A stretch of 29,949 bases of DNA, taken from UBA1494_A sp963973975. GTDB lineage: Bacteria; Bacteroidota; Bacteroidia; Flavobacteriales_E; Vicingaceae. Under the pieces are notes generated by a model that made no database searches, had not been told where the DNA came from, and saw nothing but the letters and a program-made list of their open reading frames with translations. The stretch is taken from positions 1-29,949 of the forward strand of contig CAXBCF010000030.1 of NCBI GenBank assembly GCA_963973975.1, given 5' to 3'. Made by a program: the position numbers and the translations under genes. Positions 24,880 to 29,949 of the stretch are shown in pieces. The first letter of the stretch is position 1; every line of letters begins with the position of its first letter.

Positions 24880-25668
24880 TTAGCTTGATTTTTTAGGTTT
24901 AACATACATATCGTAATACAATCTGGTGTAAGATGTATCTTTTTCTAAAATGCGGATGTTTAATAATTGTCTCCCTTCTCCAATAGTTGGTATAGGTATT
25001 TCATATTCATGTTTTATTCCTTCTAAAGTTATAAACTCGGAATCCTCAATCCCAATGTAAGTATTTAAATACATGACTTCTTTAATGTCTTCTATGCTTC
25101 CAAAAATTTTAACGTGGATGTCGAAGTTTTCTCCCATAGTAACGGTGTCTAATTTTGGAATGATATCAACTTTACGATAGAAATCAATCATCTCTCCTTC
25201 CTTTGAATATTCTTTATAATAGACTGTCGTGTCATTGTTACTTGTTGCTTTCATTTTTAATGAACCTTCCTTATAATAATATGACAAGTCACCATATTTT
25301 ACTCCGTCTTTATATTTAAGTATAGACTCAATACCTCCATTTTTATAATATTCTTTGGAAGTTCCATTTTGTAAATTATTCTTGAAATTCGTCTCTATTC
25401 TTAATTGTCCATTGGTATAAAACCCTTTTGCTTCTCCTTCCTTGCTTCCATTCTTGTAATTAATTACATCTTTAATGTTTCCCTCCTTATCATAAAATAT
25501 CATTTCTCCCTCTATCTTTCCATCAGAATTGAGAGAATATTCTTTCATGAGTTCTCCTGTATCGTAATACTTCTTTTCATTCGATTGACAAGAAATAAGA
25601 ATGGAAATAACTAAAGTGGTAAAGAAAACTGTACCGTAGGATTTGCAAACCCTAGTATGTAACTCCAT
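24880..25668 (-). CDS. YwqK-family MORN-repeat lipoprotein with C-terminal domain
   Basis: A 262-residue predicted lipoprotein (lipobox ISILISC, lipid at C27). Residues about 33-165 carry six or so MORN-like repeats, for example KKYYDTGELMKEY, GFYTNGQLRIETNFKNN and YYKNGGIESILKYKDG. The last hundred residues (from about DIIPKLDTVTMGENFDIHVKIFG) look like a beta-sandwich not seen in the shorter relative at 4742-5116. Its start is set at the ATG 25668: the frame extends to a TTG at 25707, but that TTG lies in the -7 box at 25705-25712, and the ATG gives a proper lipoprotein signal. No toxin gene is adjacent, so the database name antitoxin should not be read as function. Confidence 0.8.
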   Translation of the reverse strand: MELHTRVCKSYGTVFFTTLVISILISCQSNEKKYYDTGELMKEYSLNSDGKIEGEMIFYDKEGNIKDVINYKNGSKEGEAKGFYTNGQLRIETNFKNNLQNGTSKEYYKNGGIESILKYKDGVKYGDLSYYYKEGSLKMKATSNNDTTVYYKEYSKEGEMIDFYRKVDIIPKLDTVTMGENFDIHVKIFGSIEDIKEVMYLNTYIGIEDSEFITLEGIKHEYEIPIPTIGEGRQLLNIRILEKDTSYTRLYYDMYVKPKKSS

Positions 25669-25704
25669 TTTAATAATTTTAATTATACAACTTACTGAAT
25701 AAGT

Positions 25705-25712
25705 CAAAAATA
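25705..25712 (-). promoter_or_regulatory. -7 box of the second YwqK-like gene
   Basis: Minus strand TATTTTTG, giving a leader of about 32 nt before the ATG at 25668. No clear -33 element. Confidence 0.5.
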
Positions 25713-25805
25713 GACAATTGTAGTAAATGTATATTTTGCAGAGATACTAGCTAATTAAAGTCGAAATAGCTTGCCAAAATTTAACTGTTAGAAATGAAAG
25801 TTACA

Positions 25806-25844
25806 TACCACACGATACGCTATCGCTAATCGTGTGGTAGCGGA
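25806..25844. repeat. REP-like palindrome, copy 1 (intact)
   Basis: Perfect 11-bp arms TACCACACGAT (25806-25816) and ATCGTGTGGTA (25829-25839) around a 12-nt loop ACGCTATCGCTA, followed by GCGGA. It lies 15 bp after the stop of the nucleotidyltransferase gene. The 33 bp 25812-25844 match copy 2 at 31 positions, exactly 400 bp away. Confidence 0.85.
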
Positions 25845-25858
25845 GGCATTTGAGTAGT

Positions 25859-26167
25859 TTAGGCTGCATACAAATTTACTTTTGACTGGTAAATCTCTTC
25901 TTTTAGAACTGGGTTCTTAAGAGATTTGCTTGATACAATATCTACTTTTATTTTTAAAATTTCTTGAAGCAGATCCAACAAAGAAAAGTAGTTGTCGGCA
26001 TAATCCAAAACATCAATTTCATCGGAAAACTCAACCAGAAAATCAACATCACTGTCTTTATGCATGGCATTTTTAGCAGCTGATCCAAATAGAGAAATAG
26101 CCTTAACATGATGTTGTTTACATGCAGCTACTATTTTTTCCATGTTATCTTGAATCAATTCAATCAT
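25859..26167 (-). CDS. Minimal nucleotidyltransferase (MntA-like, possible antitoxin)
   Basis: A 102-residue single-domain polymerase-beta-like nucleotidyltransferase. The catalytic motif is FGSAAKNAMHKDSDVDFLVEF (around 27-47), with GS and DxD both intact, and a third acidic position in KVDIVS. Small proteins of this type often act as MntA antitoxins that AMPylate a HEPN (HepT) RNase partner. No HEPN gene lies on either side, so it could be an orphan antitoxin, a remnant, or have another target. The -7 box TATCTTTG ends 4 nt before the ATG, so a leaderless mRNA is expected. It is bracketed by the two REP-like palindromes. Confidence 0.85.
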   Translation of the reverse strand: MIELIQDNMEKIVAACKQHHVKAISLFGSAAKNAMHKDSDVDFLVEFSDEIDVLDYADNYFSLLDLLQEILKIKVDIVSSKSLKNPVLKEEIYQSKVNLYAA

Positions 26168-26171
26168 AATT

Positions 26172-26179
26172 CAAAGATA
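26172..26179 (-). promoter_or_regulatory. -7 box of the nucleotidyltransferase gene, directly before its ATG
   Basis: Minus strand TATCTTTG followed by AATT and ATG, the same spacing as at glyS and the DUF3109 gene. Confidence 0.6.
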
Positions 26180-26211
26180 CATGAAAATAAAATACCGTTT
26201 CCCTTATTATT

Positions 26212-26244
26212 ACGATACGCTATCGCTGATAGTGTGGTAGCGGA
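26212..26244. repeat. REP-like palindrome, copy 2 (left arm worn)
   Basis: 33 bp matching copy 1 in the same orientation with two changes; the bases left of it (TTATT) no longer pair with GTGTGGTA, so the hairpin is damaged. It ends 4 bp before the stop of the membrane protein gene at 26249, as copy 1 lies just after another stop. Confidence 0.8.
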
Positions 26245-26248
26245 AGAT

Positions 26249-26728
26249 TTAATCTATCCAAGAAGTTGAACCTAAATTCTCTTTTCTATCTAACAACTTA
26301 AATAACAGCCATAAAATTATTACTGCTATTAAATTTAATTCTACTGCATATACTTCAGGCCCACTTCCGATTTGAAGTGCAATACTTGCCTCTGCCCAAA
26401 GAAATTCAAAAGTAGGAATGAAACCCTTTATTTGATCAATATAGAAGCCTATTCCAAAGTAAGTACCAATAATGTATTGGATACCAAAATGACCAATTTT
26501 AAATTGTACTAATTGAAATGCAAAGTTTATAATTGAATATGTAACTTTTTTTCTATAATACAGCTGATAAGATGAAAAAACAGGATAGAAAAACAACAAC
26601 GCAGCTATATAATCTAAAATGTTATTAGAATCCACTCTAAACAAAAAATGAAGCCCATATAATCCAAATACAGCCTGGTAGATTGAAATTAAAACAATTA
26701 TAAACTTAGCTCGGTGTGATGCTATCAT
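26249..26728 (-). CDS. Unknown integral membrane protein
   Basis: A 159-residue protein with about four hydrophobic segments (roughly 9-28, 37-55, 64-90 with FGIQYIIGTYFGIGFYI, and 128-147 LNLIAVIILWLLFKLL). No family motif is recognised and there are no cysteines or charged catalytic clusters. It starts with MIASHRAKFIIVLISIYQ, without a signal-peptide cleavage site, so it should stay in the inner membrane. No -7 box was found upstream; the GC-rich island lies between it and the OmpA-like gene. Its stop touches REP-like copy 2. Codon use appears similar to its neighbours. Confidence 0.65.
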   Translation of the reverse strand: MIASHRAKFIIVLISIYQAVFGLYGLHFLFRVDSNNILDYIAALLFFYPVFSSYQLYYRKKVTYSIINFAFQLVQFKIGHFGIQYIIGTYFGIGFYIDQIKGFIPTFEFLWAEASIALQIGSGPEVYAVELNLIAVIILWLLFKLLDRKENLGSTSWID

Positions 26729-26810
26729 ATCTAGTAGAGTGGATTATATGAATTTCGAATTTCTTGCATTTGAAAAACATAATTAGGGTCAGTAAGTCTC
26801 ATTATCATCT

Positions 26811-26880
26811 CTTGTGGGTACAAACCAACCCGCCACTCCGATGGGTTTCCTCCAAAGGCGAAAAAGTGCAACCCTTCGGC
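26811..26880. other. GC-rich intergenic island with two hairpins
   Basis: 39 of these 70 bases are G or C, in strongly AT-rich surroundings. Two stems are visible: AACCC / GGGTT (26827-26831 and 26843-26847) and CCAAAGG / CCTTCGG with one wobble (26852-26858 and 26873-26879). Minus-strand reading is open across it to a TAG near 26731 but has no clear start. It looks like a dispersed repeat or gene remnant. Confidence 0.45.
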
Positions 26881-26897
26881 TGTATATCTAAACTGCT

Positions 26898-27365
26898 TTA
26901 CTCATTTTTCCTAAGCAACCGAATCTCAATTCTTGTGTTCAATTGGCTTAATTGAAATTCATTAAAATATTCTGAATTACTTAAAGGTCTTTTGTTTCCT
27001 AAGCACATAAAAATTAAGTTTTTATTCACTTTCGAAAATACCAACAACCGTTTTATTTCTTTAGCTATTCCTTCACTAACTTTTTGATTAAAGCTTTCAC
27101 TTGACCCGTAAAAACAATGAATACTAACCTCTTTTTTAAAGGTGTCTAAGCTGTACAATAAAGAGTCTAATTTTCTCACTTGTCTTTTCCCAATTTCGCC
27201 AAACTGAGCATACCCATTCTCCCAATGAATCTCATCTATAATTATAATATCTTCTATGTAAAAAATAGTACCTTCTTCAGGAATTCCAAAATGTACTTGC
27301 TGTGAATATAGATGAGTAGAATAAGTAGCAATAAAAACACTAATAAAAAGAACTAAATTTTTCAT
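26898..27365 (-). CDS. Secreted protein with a divergent OmpA-like C-terminal domain
   Basis: A 155-residue protein with a signal peptide (MKNLVLFISVFIATYSTHLYSQ). The mature part resembles an OmpA-type peptidoglycan-binding domain: a helix LDSLLYSLDTFK, a strand VSIHCFYGSSE where the family has GHTD, the helix FNQKVSEGIAKEIKRLLV, and the closing NTRIEIRLL that matches NRRVEI. The usual aspartate of GHTD is missing, while the arginine of the last motif is kept, so peptidoglycan binding may be lost or weakened. No barrel domain is attached. It lies 64 bp after the DUF4139 gene's stop and could be cotranscribed. Confidence 0.6.
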   Translation of the reverse strand: MKNLVLFISVFIATYSTHLYSQQVHFGIPEEGTIFYIEDIIIIDEIHWENGYAQFGEIGKRQVRKLDSLLYSLDTFKKEVSIHCFYGSSESFNQKVSEGIAKEIKRLLVFSKVNKNLIFMCLGNKRPLSNSEYFNEFQLSQLNTRIEIRLLRKNE

Positions 27366-27429
27366 TGTAGATATTAAATCTTACCAAATTGTTTTAAAGT
27401 AAAAGATTGAAAACGAGCTACTATCATAC

Positions 27430-29427
27430 TTAGTAATACTTCACATTCATATACCTAGGGTACTTTGCCTCATAACTCATAAAGATGGTTTTACTTTCAT
27501 CTTTTTTTAGCTCAAAACTCCAAGTTAATAATCCGGGTTTCTCGTTTTTTACTGCATTTTCAGCAGAGAGCAATTTTACTTCTACTGACTTTCGATTGGA
27601 TATTGGATATTGATCTTCAACCGTAACTTTTACTGGAAAATTTTTATTGTTTTTAATTACAATATCCCAACCGATCGTTTCTTTAATGTTGTTAGAAAAG
27701 AATTGTCTATCATCAATTTCTTTGTTGCGTTCACGACTAACAAAAATATTTTTTTCTCTCCCCAATGAAACCTTAAGCGTATCATCAGATTGGTCTACAT
27801 CTACGTAAGATTCTCCTGTAAATTTTCCTTGATAATATACACTAGACTTTCCTGACAGTAAATTTAAAGACTCCCAATCATCAATGTGAGCAACTAAAAA
27901 GGCATCTTTTTCAATTTTTGGGACAATAAAATATTCATAATTAACAGGGACACTACTTTCTTTTATTTTGATATTGTAATCCTTACCATCTGATGGAATA
28001 GTGTATGGTATTTTTATTTCATACTCTAAACTTAAGGTACTGCTTTTAAATTCGTTTTCAATTAAATCTCTACTTCCTATAACTTTTACACCATCAATAA
28101 ATGTACCTTGAGTTTTACTTCTACTGCCCCTTATATTATTCACTTGTCCTGAGATCTCTTCTCTTGTATATGATCTTCCTGTAGAAGCATCATCTATATC
28201 TATTAAAGGTTTTGAGTATTCAATAACCTCAACTTCATTCAATGCAACTCCTTGGCTGATAGCAATATTTTGAATTGTAATATTATCAGAACTAACATTA
28301 ATTCCAGATATTTTTTTGGATTGATAACCAACATAAGTTACTACAATATCGTAATACCCTGGTTCAATTGGCTTTAACATATAATTTCCATCAAAGTCAG
28401 TAGTGGTTCCAATAATTTGCTGATCTCCTTTGTTTAATGTTACATTAGCGAATGGCAAAGGTTCTTCATTACTGTCATCTAAAACAGTTCCTTTTACAGC
28501 ACTAACACCGCCGTAACTTGGCACCTGAGTGTTTAAAGGATTGTTATCACTTTTACTGAGATAAGTTGGTGTTTCGCCTAATATCCATTTATCTAATTCT
28601 GGTTTATTTCCACTTAAAGAAGGGTCGTTTGTTGATAATGTTACATTTACTTTGTCCCAATTTTCTCCTGAAGATTGATAAACATTGGCATTGTAAACAA
28701 TTAATAATGGTTCGTTGATGTCTTTAACTCTAAAATCATAAGTAGGTATCCATCCTGCAGTTGGAGTATAGTAACTTAAAGTAAATTTTTCATTAGTTGC
28801 AGCGGAATTTTCCACTGCAATGATAATTTTACTGTAAGCTTGTTTGTTTTTTGCAATAGATCGATTAAGTAATTCATACTCTTTAATCATCTCCTCTTTT
28901 TTCGCTTTTATTTTAACCTCAATGTCAATCATTTGATTTCGAATTGCATTTAAGCGAAGTCGATAATATTCTGCGGCATTTTTTAGTTCTTCAACACTTA
29001 CTCCTTTTTCTTTTCCTGAAAGCTGACTGTTTTTCAACAGAATATCCTCCTCAATTTCTAATACATTTTTTTCACTATTAAGTCTAGTAACCGCTATTCT
29101 TATTTTTTCAATGGATTCTTCTTTAGCTTTAATAAATGGATTTTTTTTGGTTGAGTTATAATAAGCTACTTCATGTTTAACCGAAAGAATGGTTGTATTT
29201 TTTGTAGCCTCAACTTGAATACTTTGTGGATTTATCATTTCAGGCAATTGATCTGCAATTAAAATGTGTTTGCCCTTAGTAAGATTTAACTCGCCTTCAC
29301 GTTGAACTTCAGCGCCATTAAAAAAAACAGTTACATTATTAATTTTTGTAGAAAGAACAGTCGTGTCAATAGAAGCTTGACTTTGAATAAAGAATAGAAT
29401 ACTGATTAAAAGGCTAATGATTTTCAT
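27430..29427 (-). CDS. DUF4139/MuiA-like protein with inserted CarboxypepD_reg and plug-like module
   Basis: A 665-residue secreted protein (signal peptide about 1-18). Order of parts: a DUF4140-like N-terminal beta domain (about 22-95), a coiled coil (about 95-195), the first part of DUF4139 (YYTPTAGWIPTYDFRVKD to PSLSGNKPELDKW), then an insertion, then the rest of DUF4139 from about 455 (LSLEYEIKIPYTIPSDGKDYN) to the end. The insertion has a CarboxypepD_reg-like beta-sandwich (about 307-393, PLPFANVTLNKG...TTTDFDGNYMLKPIEPGYYDI) and a short module resembling a TonB receptor plug start (RGSRSKTQGTFIDGVKV). Function is unknown; MuiA names a mucoidy inhibitor. The -7 box TATATTTG lies at 29456-29463. 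Confidence 0.82.
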   Translation of the reverse strand: MKIISLLISILFFIQSQASIDTTVLSTKINNVTVFFNGAEVQREGELNLTKGKHILIADQLPEMINPQSIQVEATKNTTILSVKHEVAYYNSTKKNPFIKAKEESIEKIRIAVTRLNSEKNVLEIEEDILLKNSQLSGKEKGVSVEELKNAAEYYRLRLNAIRNQMIDIEVKIKAKKEEMIKEYELLNRSIAKNKQAYSKIIIAVENSAATNEKFTLSYYTPTAGWIPTYDFRVKDINEPLLIVYNANVYQSSGENWDKVNVTLSTNDPSLSGNKPELDKWILGETPTYLSKSDNNPLNTQVPSYGGVSAVKGTVLDDSNEEPLPFANVTLNKGDQQIIGTTTDFDGNYMLKPIEPGYYDIVVTYVGYQSKKISGINVSSDNITIQNIAISQGVALNEVEVIEYSKPLIDIDDASTGRSYTREEISGQVNNIRGSRSKTQGTFIDGVKVIGSRDLIENEFKSSTLSLEYEIKIPYTIPSDGKDYNIKIKESSVPVNYEYFIVPKIEKDAFLVAHIDDWESLNLLSGKSSVYYQGKFTGESYVDVDQSDDTLKVSLGREKNIFVSRERNKEIDDRQFFSNNIKETIGWDIVIKNNKNFPVKVTVEDQYPISNRKSVEVKLLSAENAVKNEKPGLLTWSFELKKDESKTIFMSYEAKYPRYMNVKYY

Positions 29428-29566
29428 AGTTGAATAAAGATTGTCTGATATTCAACAAATATAAAGACTAATTGAAAATAATTAGTTTTCTTAAGTTTTA
29501 GAAAGCTAAATGAGTGAAATTAGAAGTTTGTTTGGAGTAACACTCAAGATTTTTATTTTTCTATTG
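29428..29566. other. Promoter zone of the DUF4139 gene
   Basis: Contains the minus-strand -7 box TATATTTG (29463-29456) with a leader of about 24 nt, and a 7-bp inverted repeat ACTAATT / AATTAGT (29467-29473 and 29480-29486) immediately upstream of it. No gene seen. Confidence 0.5.
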
Positions 29567-29726
29567 AATTAAAAACAACTTTTAATTCTAATCTTAAGTC
29601 ACTTTTAACTTGAAGTACTTAATACTTCATTTGCTGTGTGAGTCGGAGTGTGAGTTTTGAGTAGAATCAAAACTCTAAACTCACACTCAAAACTGTAATT
29701 GTGGGATTATTTCTGCTAGCACCTCG
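29567..29726. repeat. Long direct repeat, copy A
   Basis: About 160 bp starting AATTAAAAACAACT and ending GCTAGCACCTCG, repeated at 29782-29949. It carries a 12-bp stem GAGTGTGAGTTT / AAACTCACACTC (29646-29657 and 29677-29688) with an inner hairpin TTTTGA / TCAAAA. No reading frame of note. Confidence 0.9.
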
Positions 29727-29781
29727 CTTAATATAAACACTTCGTCAAGCTCAGAAGGTTTTGATTTGCTATCTTAATCGT

Positions 29782-29949
29782 AATTAAAAACAACTTTTAA
29801 CTTAAGTCACTTTTAACTTAAGTCACTTTTAACTTTAAGTACTTAAAACTTCATTTGCTGTGTGAGTCGGAGTGTGAGTTTTGAGAAACTCAAGACTCTA
29901 AACTCACACTCAAAACTGTAATTGTGGGATTATTTCTGCTAGCACCTCG
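29782..29949. repeat. Long direct repeat, copy B (runs to the edge)
   Basis: Second copy, same orientation, separated from copy A by 55 bp of different sequence. It has an internal doubling of CTTAAGTCACTTTTAA near its start and the same 12-bp outer stem (29870-29881 and 29900-29911); the inner hairpin is TTGAG / CTCAA instead. The window stops at the end of the matching part, so further copies may follow. Confidence 0.9.

Noticed and set aside
25669..25707. Longer YwqK-like lipoprotein starting at TTG 25707
   Set aside because: The TTG lies in the -7 box and the extra residues spoil the lipoprotein signal.
26764..26955. 63-codon plus-strand frame across the GC-rich island
   Set aside because: It overlaps the 3' end of the OmpA-like gene and has no family features or promoter.
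29567..29949. CRISPR-like array at the right edge
   Set aside because: Repeats are about 160 bp with one 55-bp spacer, not short repeats with short spacers, and no cas gene is visible.

Overview
The window looks like chromosomal DNA from a marine or aquatic member of the Flavobacteriales (Bacteroidota), perhaps near Cryomorphaceae/Crocinitomicaceae. The genus cannot be fixed from the sequence alone. The evidence is: AT-rich DNA; many -7 boxes of the Bacteroidota form TAnnTTTG and almost no Shine-Dalgarno sequences; lipoproteins and secreted proteins ending their signals in xxAC, xxSC or AQ/SQ; and lineage-typical genes (PdeM, DUF3109, YwqK-like MORN lipoproteins, a CarboxypepD_reg-like module inside a DUF4139 protein).

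Layout. 1-547 is the 5' part of a large secreted protein that leaves the window on the left. 778-5116 is housekeeping: pdeM, an amidohydrolase convergent with it, rlmN divergent from the amidohydrolase through back-to-back promoters, a polyprenyl diphosphate synthase and a small YwqK-type lipoprotein closed by a hairpin terminator. 5179-9835 is a tight dnaG-mscS-clc run, followed by an unknown secreted protein. 10402-13491 (minus) is the sulfate activation operon cysC-cysD-cysN, with an odd 307-bp heptad-repeat spacer between cysD and cysN. 13555-16781 (minus) holds glyS, a terminator, a Gly-rich lipoprotein and an outer-membrane barrel protein. After a gene-free 487 bp comes a DUF3109 protein.

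18127-24733 (minus) is a complete tetR-tolC-MFP-RND efflux operon with a candidate operator upstream. 24880-29427 (minus) is accessory-like: a second YwqK lipoprotein, a lone MntA-like nucleotidyltransferase bracketed by two copies of a REP-like palindrome exactly 400 bp apart, an unknown membrane protein, a GC-rich island, a divergent OmpA-like protein, and a DUF4139 protein carrying a transport-receptor-like insertion. The right edge (29567-29949) carries two copies of a long direct repeat whose central hairpin is kept although its sequence differs.

No rRNA, tRNA, CRISPR array, insertion sequence or phage gene was seen. The most unusual signals are non-coding: -7 boxes placed so that the start codon is itself the expected transcription start, inverted 7-nt-period arrays in the cys operon, the REP-like pair, and the structured repeat at the right edge. 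I did not find a clear new multi-gene system; the efflux operon and the cys operon are of known type.
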